In this document: one piece after another, positions 20,296 through 30,625 of the stretch
Layout of the letters: each line of letters opens with the position of its first letter
Position numbering within the stretch: position 1 is the first letter of the stretch
Origin: Chitinophaga sp. E66
GTDB lineage: Bacteria > Bacteroidota > Bacteroidia > Chitinophagales > Chitinophagaceae
DNA length: 64,000 bases
Assembly (NCBI GenBank): GCA_019285755.1
Contig: CP079103.1
Location: forward strand, 4,650,001-4,714,000
Direction of reading: 5' to 3'
The notes under the pieces: generated by a model
The model's input: only the letters and a program-made list of their open reading frames with translations
Database searches by the model: none
What the model was told of the DNA's origin: nothing
Position numbers and translations under genes: made by a program

Positions 20296-21125
20296 TTACA
20301 ACATAGACTCGTACAACAGGTCGTGCAGAATGGCGGACGTGGCGTTTCCATAGCTGGTGTCGCCGAATGCCCCTACCCACCGGATGCCGTAAATCGCGTT
20401 GGTGAGGAAGATCTCATCAGCCGTCTGCAGGTCGCGCACGGTCAAGGATTGTTCGTGTATCCGGAAAGGTAAATCTATCGACAACAAGTGCTTCCGCATC
20501 ACGCCGCACACGCAGCCTTCGGTCAATGGCGGTGTATAGACTTCGCCATCTTTCACCATGAAAACGTTCGCTACGGTGGTATCCGCAACGCGCCCGTACT
20601 GGTTAAGCAGCACGGCTTCCGAAACTTCGTGCTGCCGGGCATACATAGCGGCGAGCACGTAAGGCAAACAGTTGTTGGATTTGACATTGCTGAGCTTGTC
20701 GCCCGTCTTCACCGCATCGGGGAACACTTCCAGCGAAAGACCGGTACTGTTCAGCTCAAAGATGTGCTCCGGCAGTTCCCAGGACTGAATGAGGAAATGC
20801 GGGGTATGATCGACAGGGTCATAGAGGCCCGTACCGGCGCGCCAGATGGTGAGGCGCACGCGGGCAAGGTCGCTGACGCCATTGGCCCGGCAGAGCTGGA
20901 CAATAAGATCGGTGAAATATTCTTTCGTGAAATGCGGCGGTATGTGAAAATGCAGGATATGCAAACTGGCGACCAGCCTTTCGAAATGCAGGTCTGCCAA
21001 CAACAGTTGCCCTGGTACACTTTCATGGTCTCAAAGCACCCGTCGCCATACCGGAAACTGCGGTTATCTACGGTGAGCAAGGGCTTGTCGGCCGCCATGA
21101 ATCTTCCGTTATAACACAATTGCAT
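20296..21125 (-). CDS. Aminotransferase class IV (4-amino-4-deoxychorismate lyase / branched-chain aminotransferase-like)
   Basis: PLP fold-type IV enzyme, about 277 codons. Start MQLCYNGRFMAADKPLLTVD, then RSFRYGDGCFETMKVYQG, typical of PabC-like members. PLP-lysine region DKLSNVKSNNCLPYVLAAMY, then EAVLLNQYGRVADTTVANVF and PPLTEGCVCGVMRKHLL. Break near 21010, where one G gives GQLLLADLHFERL. Length and the FRYGDG..FET block favour aminodeoxychorismate lyase (folate branch) over IlvE, but I do not assign it firmly. It sits 14 nt behind the CoA-transferase B subunit gene. Confidence 0.8.
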
Positions 21126-21139
21126 ACCGTAAGTTACGA

Positions 21140-21795
21140 TTATAAAACCATTTCAGGAATATCGCCGTCCACGATAAGCCGGCCGGCGGTTTTGGCTTTG
21201 ATTTCATCCACGCTGACGCCCGGCGCCCGCTCCAGCAGGCGGAATCCGCCTGGCGTTACGTCGAGTACTGCAATTTCAGTGACGATCTTGCGGACGCAGC
21301 GCACACCTGTCAGCGGCAGGGAACATTGCGGCAGAAGCTTGCTTTCTCCCTTGGGGTTGGTATGCATCATCGCCACGATGATATTCTTGGCCGAAGCTAC
21401 GAGGTCCATCGCGCCGCCCATCCCTTTCACCATTTTACCGGGAATTTTCCAGTTGGCGATATCACCAGTGTCGGACACTTCCATGGCGCCAAGTACGGTA
21501 AGGTCTACCTTCCCGGCGCGGATCATGCCGAAGCTTTCGGCGGAATCGAAGAAGGCGCCCCCGGCAGGATGGTCACCGTTTCCTTCCCTGCGTTAATAAG
21601 ATCGGGATCAATGGCTTCTTCTGTCGGGTAAGGCCCCATGCCCAGCATCCCGTTTTCGGATTGCAGCATGATGGAGATCCCCTGCGGGACGAAGTTGGAT
21701 ACCAGCGTAGGGATCCCGATCCCGAGGTTTACATACATCCCATCCCGCAGTTCCTGCGCGATGCGTTTAGCGATGCCATATTTATCGAGTGCCAT
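21140..21795 (-). CDS. scoB: 3-oxoacid CoA-transferase subunit B
   Basis: Subunit of the succinyl-CoA:acetoacetate/3-oxoacid CoA-transferase, transferring CoA between succinate and 3-oxoacids. About 219 codons. GMYVNLGIGIPTLVSNFVP, the catalytic glutamate in MLQSENGMLGMGPYP, then AFFDSAESFGMIRAGKVDLT and GAMEVSDTGDIANWKIPGK; C-terminal LLERAPGVSVDEIKAKT. One break near 21553, after LPGA, is closed by one base. It starts 8 nt behind the A subunit stop, so the two are a typical A-B pair. Confidence 0.93.
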
Positions 21796-21803
21796 AGCGA
21801 GAA

Positions 21804-22492
21804 TCAGATTTTGACGGTTTTCCTTTCGATGCGTTTTTCATAATCATGCCCTGGAAGATGCGGTGCACGTAAATGCCGGGCACATGGATCTCGTCCGGGT
21901 CGAGCTGACCGGGCTCCACCAGCTCTTCCGCTTCCGCGATGGTAACATTACCGGCGCGTGCCATAGAGGAGCTGAAGTTGCGGGTGGTCTTGCGGAAAAC
22001 GAGGTTCCCCATGCGGTCGCCTTTCCAGGCTTTCACAATGGCAAAATCGGCAGGCAGCGCAAGTTCCATGAGATAGTCCTTATCGCCGAAGCGCCGGGTT
22101 TCCTTCCCTCAGCGATTTCGGTACCGTAACCCGCAGGCGTGAAAAAGGCGGGAATGCCCATCCCGGCCATCGCGATCCGGGTGGCCAGCGTACCCTGTGG
22201 AATGAGATCCACCTCCAGCTCGCCCGACAATAACTGCCGTTCAAACTCTGCGTTCTCCCCACGTAGCTGGACATCATCTTTTGATCTGCCGGGTCTGCAA
22301 TAACAGTCCCAGCCCAAAATCATCTACACCAGCATTGTTGGAGATGCATGTCAGGTTGTTAATGCCCTTGCGTACAAGAGCGGCGATACAGTTTTCCGGG
22401 ATGCCGCACAGGCCAAATCCTCCGAGCATGAGGGTAGCGCCGCTGGGGATATCGGCGATAGCCTCGTCGGCGTTTGCAACGATCTTGTTCAT
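21804..22492 (-). CDS. scoA: 3-oxoacid CoA-transferase subunit A
   Basis: Partner of the B subunit. About 231 codons. Start MNKIVANADEAIADIPSGAT, glycine-rich LMLGGFGLCGIPENCIAAL, NNAGVDDFGLGLLL, then LPAGYGT-like FFTPAGYGTEIAEG and AWKGDRMGNLVFRKTTRNFS. Four breaks: A4 near 22282 (A5 gives KKMMSSYVG), G4 near 22260 (G5 gives GENAEFERQL), near 22097 (EGKETRRFGDKDYL) and near 21852 (HDYEKRIERKTVKI end). The stop used is TGA at 21804-21806. It follows the DUF4296 gene by 25 nt. Confidence 0.9.
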
Positions 22493-22517
22493 CTTCTCAG
22501 TTTTGGTGTCTATAACG

Positions 22518-22994
22518 TCAGAATATATTCAGTTTGAGGCTGTCCGGAACGGGCCAGAACAGCGAGTCCATACGCGTGCGACCGGTTTTCCGTTGCTCTC
22601 TTTCATTTCGCGCGCGGTCAGTGGAATCCAGTATTTCGCGCTGGCGCCTTACGATGTCGCCCATTTCTTTATAGATCGCCTCGAGCCGGTCGGGGTGCGA
22701 TTCGTAGAACCGCCAGCTTTTCATGAAAGTTTCGCGGTCGATGTCATGCAGCAGGAGTATCTGCGCATAGGCCGTTTTCTGTGCGGAATCGCGCGAAAAT
22801 TCCGTCACTGCCGAAGGGTTTTCCGCGTTCAGCAATTGTTCGCGGGCATAAACGTCGGCATAGTTCATATCCAGCAAAATATCACGCATCTCTTCCTTTT
22901 CCAGAACGCCCTTCGGTGTCCGGTCCGCTTCTCCGCATGCTGCGAGGCAAGCCGTGATGAAAAGGGCGCCTGCTATCTTACTCCAATTCTTCAT
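22518..22994 (-). CDS. DUF4296-type lipoprotein
   Basis: 158 residues, unbroken. Lipoprotein signal KIAGALFITACLAACGEADR. The mature part is helical: KGVLEKEEMRDILLDMNYAD (the KpkgvLskeeMvdiLvDmhla-like block of DUF4296), ILLLHDIDRETFMKSWRFYE and ALEAIYKEMGDIV-like LEAIYKEMGDIVRRQREILD. Function unknown; the family is restricted mainly to Bacteroidota. It starts 8 nt after the DUF4835 gene stop, so it is probably in the coaBC operon. Confidence 0.85.
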   Translation of the reverse strand: MKNWSKIAGALFITACLAACGEADRTPKGVLEKEEMRDILLDMNYADVYAREQLLNAENPSAVTEFSRDSAQKTAYAQILLLHDIDRETFMKSWRFYESHPDRLEAIYKEMGDIVRRQREILDSTDRARNEREQRKTGRTRMDSLFWPVPDSLKLNIF

Positions 22995-23002
22995 AGTCTT
23001 TA

Positions 23003-23918
23003 TTACTTCATTTGCTGGTACTTGTTGGCGTTTGGCACGTCGAGGACAGACAGCATCTGGATGGCGCGCATCTTTTCCTGCGGCGGCGCTTTGGCGAACA
23101 ACTTCATCAGCTCTTCGTTCTTTGCGTTAAAAATGTCTGCACGACCATGGAGTTGGGCTGATCTTCATGGATACCCATCAGCATGTTCAGACAATTGATC
23201 ACCGCCGCCCGGCCCTTGTTCACATCTTCATACATTTGGTCGAGCCCCATGCGGTGATAGGTATACATCACATCATGGAACCGCGCGAATTTGACGTTCA
23301 GGAGATTGTCCTGCAGCCAATAACGATTGCGGTTGCCTTCGAACGCCTTCCACCCGGAAATGTCTTTCCCGTCTGGGGCGTTGTTCACAATATTAAGGGC
23401 TTTTTATAATAACTGTCGCCGCCGCGGGGAGAAAACGAATCGTAATCCAGGCCCAGGATGATGTAGCAATAATATGCCACCACTGCCGTGAGATTTGACG
23501 CCAGCGGGTCGTTCCCAGAGATGCGCTGCTCATTGAATTCCATGGGTTGAAACTCCACGTAACGGAAGACCAGGTTATTATCCTGCGTATTGAAGATGCT
23601 GGAAGTGTAGCTGGTATTGAACACGGGCCGGCCAGCCTGCACAGTGAGCGTGGCGCGGTAGGTATTGTTCCCGAGGTCCTGGGTGACATTGACCATGAAG
23701 TTGGCTTCAATGCGCTCTGCGGGCGTGAAGGCATCGTCTGTCCACCGCCGGCCGTTGATAAACTCATTGAGTGCGGTCTGCATGGTGGTGAAGATGCGCT
23801 TTTCCACGTTGGTGCCGAGCTGCGCGGCTTGTACGGATACATTGGCGCGGAATTCCTGGGCGCCGGCGGCAAGGGATGCCATCAAACAAAGGCAGAAAGC
23901 GAGGAGGTGTTTACCCAT
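23003..23918 (-). CDS. DUF4835 family secreted protein
   Basis: About 305 codons. Signal peptide HLLAFCLCLMASLAAGAQEF, then RANVSVQAAQLGTNVEKRIF, FINGRRWTDDAFTPAERIEA, a strand-rich section (YRATLTVQAGRPVFNTSYTS) and AVVAYYCYIILGLDYDSFSP, all typical of DUF4835. The C-terminal part resumes as NAPDGKDISGWKAFEGNRNR and ends at NKYQQMK. Breaks near 23400 and 23130. Its ATG overlaps the coaBC stop by 8 nt, a conserved Bacteroidota arrangement that implies translational coupling. Molecular role unknown; probably periplasmic or outer-membrane associated. Confidence 0.88.
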
Positions 23919-25114
23919 GTTGCATATCGATTATTGCGGAAACGATTTCCCTGGCTGCATCCTGCTTGGATTGCAGGGGCAGCGCCTGCTCCTGTCCGTC
24001 TGCGCGGAGGAGGGTGATTTTGTTGGTATCGTAGTTGAAACCTGCGCCGGGGTCGTTGAGGGAATTGAGGACGACCATATCCAATCGCTTATCGTTCAGT
24101 TTCTTCAGTGCGTACTCGCGTTCGTTATTGGTTTCGAGGGAAAACCCGACGAGGATCTGCCCCTCTTTCTTGGAAGCCCCGAGTGCGCGGGCGATATCGG
24201 CGTTTTCTCCAGTTCGAGGTTCATCTCGTCGTCTTTCTTCTTGATTTTCTTATCTGCGACGGTACGCGGGCGGTAATCTGCCACGGCTGCGGCCATGACG
24301 ATAATATCGGCCTGTGGCGCGAAGCTGGTGCAGGCGTCGAACATCTGGGCGGCGGTCACCACCTTTGAGTGCTAACGCCGGGGTGATGGGTTTCCTTAGG
24401 CGTGGGCCCCAGTACGAGCTGCACGGTGGCGCCGGCTTCGGCGAGCGCCTCGGCGATGGCGATCCCCATTTTACCGCTGGAATGGTTGCTGATAAAACGG
24501 ACCGGGTCGATCGGTTCCTGGGTAGGCCCGGCGGAAACGAGGGCGGTCTTGCCTTTAAGGGACTGACCTTCCCTGCGGCCGGAAAAGAAAGTGTATAGGT
24601 AGGAAACGATGGCTTCGGGCTCGGCCATCCGGCCTTCTCCGAAAAGGCCGCTGGCCAGTTCTCCACGGTGAACGGGAAGCTGGCGGTGGCCGTATGACAA
24701 CAATTTGGCTATGTTAGCTTTAGTGGCGGGGTGTAGCCACATATCTTCGTCCATCGCCGGTGCGAAGAGAACGGGACAGGTAGCGGAGAGGTAAACGGCG
24801 AGCAGGAGGTTATCGCAGATACCGTTGGCCATTTTGGCGACGGTATTGGCGGATGCGGGCGCGATGAGCATGACGTCTGCCCATCTGCCGAGCATTACAT
24901 GGTTGCTCCAGCTGCCGTTGTCGGAAATATGGGTGCCAACTTCCTGTTTGGAGAGGGTGGCGAGTGTAAGGGGCGTGATGAAATCGCAGGCTGAGGGGGT
25001 CATGAGCACCTTCACCTGGGCGCCTTCTTTGACGAGGAGGCGCACGAGCAGGGCAGCTTTATAGGCGGCAATGCTGCCGGAAACGCCCAGTAGGATCTTC
25101 TTACCTTGTAACAT
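23911..25114 (-). CDS. coaBC: Bifunctional phosphopantothenoylcysteine decarboxylase / phosphopantothenate-cysteine ligase (CoaBC)
   Basis: Two consecutive steps of coenzyme A synthesis. About 401 codons. N-terminal flavin decarboxylase: KILLGVSGSIAAYKAALLVR (FMN loop), catalytic His in SWSNHVMLGRWADVMLIAPA, and APASANTVAKMANGICDNLL with the PAMDEDMWLHPAT substrate loop. C-terminal ligase: KTALVSAGPTQEPIDPVRFI, SNHSSGKMGIAIAEALAEAG. Breaks near 24363 (one A restores STQKVVTAAQMFDACTSF), 24205 and possibly 24650. The stop is TAA at 23911-23913, inside the start region of the DUF4835 gene. Confidence 0.94.
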
Positions 25115-25127
25115 CTGGCAAAATAAA

Positions 25128-25155
25128 AGCGGCAGAACAACGATATTCTGCCGCT
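25128..25155 (-). terminator. Terminator after rpoZ
   Basis: AGCGGCAGAA / TTCTGCCGCT, 10-bp stem with an 8-nt loop; TTTATTTTG follows on the minus strand. It separates rpoZ from coaBC. Confidence 0.75.
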
Positions 25156-25190
25156 ATGAAATTAGTATTTTTCACAAAAATGTGAACGGA

Positions 25191-25532
25191 TCAGGAATAC
25201 AGATCGTCGTCATTTTTGCGGAAATAGATCTTATTGTCCAGGAATTCCTGGGTTGCCTGAATGGCGGAGTTAGCCATTCTTTCGTAGAAACGGGAGATTT
25301 CGATCTGCTCCTTGTTCTCATGCACTTCCTCCAGGTTATCCGTGTGGGAGGCAAACTCTTCCAGTTTGGAGTGGAGCTCTTCCTTCACGGTAATGTTGAT
25401 CTGGTTTGCCCTTTTGGCAATAATGGCAATGGACTCGTACAGATTCCCGGTTCTGTTTTTGATATCGGTCGTGTTTTTAGTCTCAACCCAGGGGTTCAGG
25501 CTACTGGACAGACTCCGTTTTATTTTGCTCAT
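25191..25532 (-). CDS. rpoZ: RNA polymerase omega subunit (Bacteroidota type)
   Basis: 113 residues, unbroken. Bacteroidota RpoZ-like: DIKNRTGNLYESIAIIAKRA, then NQINITVKEELHSKLEEFAS, with an acidic, helical C-terminus. The ATG lies inside the 3' end of bamD (32-nt overlap), as is common for this pair. A hairpin terminator follows 35 nt after the stop. Omega assists assembly and stability of the polymerase beta' subunit. Confidence 0.88.
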   Translation of the reverse strand: MSKIKRSLSSSLNPWVETKNTTDIKNRTGNLYESIAIIAKRANQINITVKEELHSKLEEFASHTDNLEEVHENKEQIEISRFYERMANSAIQATQEFLDNKIYFRKNDDDLYS

Positions 25533-26330
25533 TTTCCAGCGTTTTAATGTTATTTTTTGCTAAGGTATAATATTTTTCGGCATCCCCGCGCAATTTGCTG
25601 CTGGGGTAGCGGTCGTTGAACTCGAGGTATTCGTTTACGACGGTTTCGTAGCGCTCTTTCTGGCGGTAGTGTACGCTGTTCCTGGCATACTGGTAATAAG
25701 CCTTGATAGCCATGAACTTGTAGTTGTCGCTCTTCTCCGAATCCGGGTAGGCGCGCATGAGGCTTTTGAAAGCTACGCCGGAGGCTTTATAGTGCCCCAG
25801 GTTGTAATACAGTTCAGCGGCGTTAAAATCCTTCTGCTCCAGTTTCCGGCGGAGGTTATCGATTACCACGGAGGCTTCGGTCGACTTTTCGGACTGGGGT
25901 ATGTATTAATGAAGGTCTGCATAGATGCGATGGCCTTCATGGTATTGGTCTGATCGAGGGCTACCTTGGGGGAGAGCTTATAATAGCAATAGGCTTGTTG
26001 GTAGTCGATTTCTTCGGCGCGGGGCTGGAAGGCAGTGCTTCCAGGTAGTTTTTGAAGTGGAAACCGGCCTGGTGTAATCTTTCAGATAGTAAGAGCAGTA
26101 AGCATACTTATAATATAGCGGCTCGAACTTCTCTGTGCCTTTGAATACGGGGATCATTTCCTCATATAAGGTCTGTGCCATCTGGTACCGCTTCTTCTCG
26201 TACATTTTATCGGCATAGGCCAGCTTTTTGTCCAGGTCATTGCTTTTTCAATGCGCCGGAGTTCCCTGTTGCAGGAAGCGGAAGCGAGCGTAAGGGCCAC
26301 GAGGCCAGTGAATAAGAAAATTTTCCTCAT
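25501..26330 (-). CDS. bamD: Outer-membrane assembly lipoprotein BamD
   Basis: Lipoprotein of the BAM complex that inserts beta-barrels into the outer membrane. About 277 codons. Signal KIFLFTGLVALTLASASCNR with lipobox Cys. TPR-like repeats follow: KLAYADKMYEKKRYQMAQTL, YKYAYCSYYLKDY, INTYPSPKSTEASVVIDNLR, AELYYNLGHYKASGVAFKSL, and DRYPSSKLRGDAEKYYTLAK. Breaks near 26250 (A5 to A6 gives IEKSNDLDKKL), 26060 and 25895. It leads the minus-strand run bamD-rpoZ and has its own -7 box. Confidence 0.92.
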
Positions 26331-26341
26331 AAAAAGAATCG

Positions 26342-26349
26342 CAAAGGTA
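26342..26349 (-). promoter_or_regulatory. -7 box (TACCTTTG) for bamD
   Basis: Exact TAnnTTTG on the minus strand, 11 nt before the bamD ATG. TTTC lies 20 nt upstream as an imperfect -33 element. Confidence 0.65.
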
Positions 26350-26446
26350 CGAATTAAAAGCAAAATCCGGAAAGGACATAACGGAGGCCCGTTAAAAATT
26401 TGCAAAAATGGATATTTCAAGGGCATAGCGCGGTTATTAACAGCAA

Positions 26447-26494
26447 TTATCCACTTATAAACATTTTTTCCACAACACTTCTGCTTTATCCACA
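26447..26494 (+). promoter_or_regulatory. Three evenly spaced DnaA-box-like sites upstream of mraZ
   Basis: TTATCCACT (26447-26455), TTTTCCACA (26466-26474) and TTATCCACA (26486-26494), all in the same orientation with start-to-start spacing of 19 and 20 nt. The third is a perfect DnaA box; the others match 8 of 9. The flanking sequence to 26637 is AT-rich. The 307-nt bamD-mraZ gap holds no gene. A weak -7-like TTATTTTG lies about 35 nt before the mraZ ATG. Confidence 0.6.
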
Positions 26495-26637
26495 ACCCAC
26501 TATCTCCCACAGGGCTTAAAGTCGCGCTCAGCGGCATAAGTCTCGTGTGAAAAAATATAGAATACATTTTTTCGGTTAAAAGTGGGAAAAAGTGTTATTT
26601 TGTGTTAGAAAATGGAAATCAGGTATTAAACTGAAGC

Positions 26638-27107
26638 ATGACGGGCTTTTTAGGTGAATATGAATCAACGCTGGACGCAAAGGGCGCTTCCTGCTCCCTG
26701 CCGGGTTTAAACGGCAGCTGCCGGAGGACGCCGGGGCCCAGTTTGTGTTGAACCGCGGCTTTGAAAAGTGCCTGACTTTGTACCCGATGAGTGAGTGGAC
26801 GCCTATCCAGGAGAAGATTGCCAAACTGAACGATTTTGATCCGAAAGTTAGGGAATTCCGCCGCTATTTTCTGAACGGTGCAACCATTGTGGAGCTGGAC
26901 AGTGCGGGCCGCCTCAACATCCCGAAGAATCTTGCGGCGCACGCGGGGCTGGACAAAGACATCGTCCTGGCCGCAGCCAACAACAAGATCGAGATCTGGG
27001 ACAAGGCCAAATACCAGGAGTTCTTTGATAATTTTTCACCGGAAGCCTTCAGCAATCTGGCCCAACAGGTCATGTCGCCCGATGGAGGCGGTATTCCCGG
27101 GTTGTAA
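26638..27107 (+). CDS. mraZ: Division/cell-wall cluster protein MraZ
   Basis: Conserved first gene of the dcw cluster and a DNA-binding autorepressor in bacteria where it has been studied. About 157 residues with two SpoVT/AbrB-like halves: GEYESTLDAKGRFLLPAGFK (the R and an in-frame C are lost near 26685 in this sequence) and VELDSAGRLNIPKNLAAHAG, the paired DxxGRxxxP motifs. The C-terminal tail EAFSNLAQQVMSPDGG is typical of Bacteroidota. rsmH follows 12 nt later. Confidence 0.93.
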
Positions 27108-27119
27108 AAAACGGTACGT

Positions 27120-28027
27120 ATGGAAGCAGGTTTCTATCATCAGCCCGTCCTTCTCCAGGAAGTGCTCGAGCATATGCAGATCCGGCCAGACGGCCTGTAT
27201 ATCGACGCCACGTTCGGCGGGGGCGGCCATTCCAGGGCCATCCTCTCGCAGCTGGGCCCGCAAGGCCGGCTCGTTGTGTTCGATCAGGACGAAGACGCAT
27301 ACCGCAACCGGATCCCGGACGACAGGGTCACCTTCGTCCGCGAGAATTTCCGGCACCTGGAACGCTTCACAAGGCTGCATAAGGCGCAGAGAGCAGATGG
27401 AATACTAGCCGATCTGGGCGTATCCAGCTATCAGTTCGATACGGCCGAAAGGGGGTTCTCCACCCGGTTCGACGGCGCCCTGGATATGCGGATGGACAAC
27501 CGCTCGCCGGTAACGGCGGCCGACGTGCTCACCACCTATTCCGAGCAACGGCTCCACCAGCTCTTCCAGGACTACGGCGAAGTGACCAACTCACGCACGC
27601 TGGCCAAAACCATCGTGACACTCCGCAAGGCTCACCCCTGCGCACCATCGCTGAGTTCAAGTCGCTTATCCAGCCCATCGTCAAAGGCAACCCCGCCAAA
27701 TACCTCGCCCAGGTCTTCCAGGCACTGCGAATCGAGGTGAACGACGAACTGGGGGCCTTGAAGGATCTGCTGACACAGTCCACCGCCGTGCTCAAACCCG
27801 GCGGCCGGTTGTCGGTCATCACCTTCCACTCGCTGGAAGACCGCCTGGTGAAGAACTTTATGAAAAACGGCAGTTTCGAGACCGTAGATGAAAATCCTTA
27901 CAGCTTCGAAACCCCACCGAAAGTATTCCGCCTTATCACGAAGAAACCGGTCACGGCCGGCGACGCGGAACTGAAAGACAACCCCAGAAGCCGGAGCGCC
28001 AAACTGCGGGTCGCGGAAAAGATCTGA
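27120..28027 (+). CDS. rsmH: 16S rRNA (cytosine1402-N4)-methyltransferase RsmH
   Basis: SAM-dependent methylation of C1402 in the ribosomal decoding site. About 303 codons. Start YHQPVLLQEVLEHMQIRPDG, SAM motif YIDATFGGGGHSRAILSQLG, DGILADLGVSSYQFDTAERG, FSTRFDGALDMRMD, and C-terminal FQALRIEVNDELGALKDLL, RLSVITFHSLEDRLVKNFM and NPRSRSAKLRVAEK. One break near 27630 (VTLRKA... to LRTIAEFKSLIQPIVKGNP). Second gene of the dcw cluster. Confidence 0.95.
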
Positions 28028-28104
28028 ACAGTTGTTACTTCCAATCCTATCCCCTTTTACCGAAAGACATTCGACAGCATCATTATCGCTAAACATGTAA
28101 AGGT

Positions 28105-28482
28105 TTGCAGGAAGAAGTAAAAGACATATCAGCGGAATTACCGCAGGAGAGCACCCCGGCACAGCCGCGGAAGGAATGGCGGCTGCGGATCAACTACCGG
28201 ATGATCACCGACAACCTCCCCTTCATCCTCTTCCTCGCCGTGGTAGCATTGGTATACATCGCCAATAACCACCTCGCCGAGAAGAAGATCATCCGCATCA
28301 ACCGGCTCAGCCGTGAGATCAAGGAACTGAAATGGGAATAATTGAGCGTGAAGAGCGAACTGATGTTCAGAAGCAAACTCAGCGAAGTCAGCAAGGCCGT
28401 GGAACCCCTCGGCCTTAAAGAGCTTAGCACCCCGCCCCAACGTATCGGGCAACAGGCGCAAGGCAATAACGAGCAACAATAA
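28105..28482 (+). CDS. ftsL: FtsL-like division protein, interrupted by an in-frame stop
   Basis: About 125 codons in the position of ftsL between rsmH and ftsI. A cytoplasmic N-terminal tail is followed by one membrane segment (LPFILFLAVVALVYIANNHL) and a periplasmic coiled coil (IIRINRLSREIKELKWE, then LSVKSELMFRSKLSEVSKAV). An in-frame TAA at 28339-28341 follows KELKWE; the reading resumes in the same frame and ends LSTPPQRIGQQAQGNNEQQ with TAA at 28480-28482. I expect a tyrosine codon (TAC/TAT) there, so this is a one-base substitution or error, not a frameshift. The start is TTG at 28105; no ATG is nearby in frame. Confidence 0.8.
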
Positions 28483-28518
28483 GTATATCACACAGATACT
28501 GACATTCTAACCCGGCAA

Positions 28519-30617
28519 ATGGAGATTAAGAAGGACATATTATGGCGTTCGTATCTATGCCTCATCGGCATGGGCATCTTCGCCGTCGCCATCGTCGGAA
28601 GGGTCGTTTTCCTCCAGCAGGTGGAAGGCAACTACTGGCGCAATATGTCAGACAGCCTTCACACCGCCTATATGGACCTCGATGCCGACCGCGGCACCAT
28701 CTACTCCGAAGAAGGCCGCATGCTGTCTACCTCCATCCCCTATTTCGACATCCGGATCGACTTTAAAGCCGACGGCCTGCGCGATAAGAAAAAGACCATC
28801 TTTAAAGATAACGTCGACTCCTCTCCCGCGCCCTCGCCAACCTGTTCATGGACCGCTCTGCGGCCGACTATAAAAAGATATTGCAGGAAGGCTACAAGGA
28901 AAAGGACCGTTACTTCCTCCTGAAGCGCGACATCCGGTTCGACCAGTACCAGCAACTCCGCACCTTCCCCTCTTCCGCCTCGGACGAAACAAAGGCGGCC
29001 TGATCGTGGAAACGAAGAATAAAAGGATCAATCCTTTTAAACTCCTCGCCAACCGTACCATCGGGCTCGCACGGACCAACTCCCAGAACGTAGGCCTGGA
29101 AAACACGTACGATGACTACCTCAGCGGCGTGACAGGTAAACGCCTCATGCGCAGGATCGCAGGCGGCACCTATATGCCGGTAGAAGGGTACGACATTGAG
29201 CCGGAAAACGGGAAAGACGTCATCACCACTCTTGACGTGAACATGCAGGACATCGTGGAGACCGCGCTCATGCGAATGATGGTGCAGAACGAATGCGTAC
29301 ACGGCACCGCCATCCTCATGGAAGTGAAAACCGGTAAAGTGAAAGCCATCGCCAACCTTGGCCGCCAGTCAGACGGCAGCTACTGGGAAGACATGAACCA
29401 CGCCATCCAGAAGGGAGAGCCCGGCTCCACCTTCAAACTGGCTACCATGATCGCTTTGCTGGAAGACGGGTATATTACCCCAACACGATCGTAGACCTGA
29501 ACTACGGCCGCTGGCCCATCAACCGCCGGGTGGTATATGATTCCGAACCGCACCACCTTACCAACGTTACCGTCAAACATGCGTTCGAGCGAAGCTCCAA
29601 CGTGGCGATGGCCAAACTGGTGTATCAATATTACCAGAAGAAGCCCAACGAATTCTCGGCAAGGCTTCGCAAACTGGGGCTGGACGAAATCACCGGCATC
29701 GACCTCAAAGGCGAGGGCAAACCGATGATCAAGACCACGGCCAACAAAAGCTGGAGCGCCACCACCCTGCCGTGGATGGCGTTTGGCTATGAGGTGACCC
29801 AGACGCCCATGCATACCGCCATGTTGTACAACGCGGTAGCCAACGGCGGTAAAATGATGAAGCCCTACCGGTAAACAGTATACAGGAGTACGGGCAACCG
29901 GTGAAAAACTTCGCGCCGACGGTAGTAATGGACAGCATCTGCTCCTCCAAAACCCTGACCGCCCTGCGCGATATGCTCGAAGGCGTAGTGCTCAATGGCA
30001 CAGCGGCCAAACTGCAGACACCCTATTACCGTTTCGCCGGCAAAACCGGTACCGCGCTGATCGCGGACGGCAAAAGAGGTTATGCAGACAAGATTTACCA
30101 GTCGTCGTTCGCGGGTTATTTCCCCGCAGACGATCCGCAATATACCTGCGTGGTCGTGATCCGGAACAAGCCCCACGCCGCCAAATTCTACGGCGGTTCG
30201 GTAGCTGGCCCGGTATTCCGCGAAGTGGCGGACAAACTGTACGCCATGGCCGTTAAAAAGCCTCGCCAGATCGCCGGCGCCGGTGGCCTCGATTCCATGA
30301 TGGCCATGAAAGGCGGTAAAGGCAGTGAGTGGAAAAGCGTAGCCGCCGCACTGGGACTGCCCTACTCCGGCAACCTCACCAGCAGCAACTGGGTGATGGC
30401 AGACGTGAAAGGGAACAAACTGGCCTTCGAACCGGTGAAACAACAAAGCGGCACCGTTCCCGATGTCAAGGGAATGGGCCTGAAAGATGCGCTGTACCTG
30501 CTTGAAAATGCAGGCCTGCGCGTAGTAATCCGCGGAGCGGGAAAAGTGGCTAACCAGTCGCTCGCCGGCGGAACGCAAATAGGAAAAGAACAAACGATCA
30601 TTATAGAACTGAGCTGA
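28519..30617 (+). CDS. ftsI: Penicillin-binding protein, FtsI/PBP3-type transpeptidase with PASTA domain
   Basis: Septal peptidoglycan transpeptidase, about 700 codons. One N-terminal membrane helix (YLCLIGMGIFAVAIVGRVVF), a dimerisation/pedestal region (GTIYSEEGRMLSTSIPYFDI), and the transpeptidase domain with SxxK as PGSTFKLA, SxN as ERSSNVAMAK and KTG as YRFAGKTGTALI. The C-terminus carries a PASTA-like domain (GTVPDVKGMGLKDALYLLEN). Breaks near 28825, 28980, 29476 and 29870, each with clear continuation in another frame. It lies between ftsL and murE, as in other Bacteroidota dcw clusters. Confidence 0.94.
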
Positions 30618-30625
30618 TCTCGATT

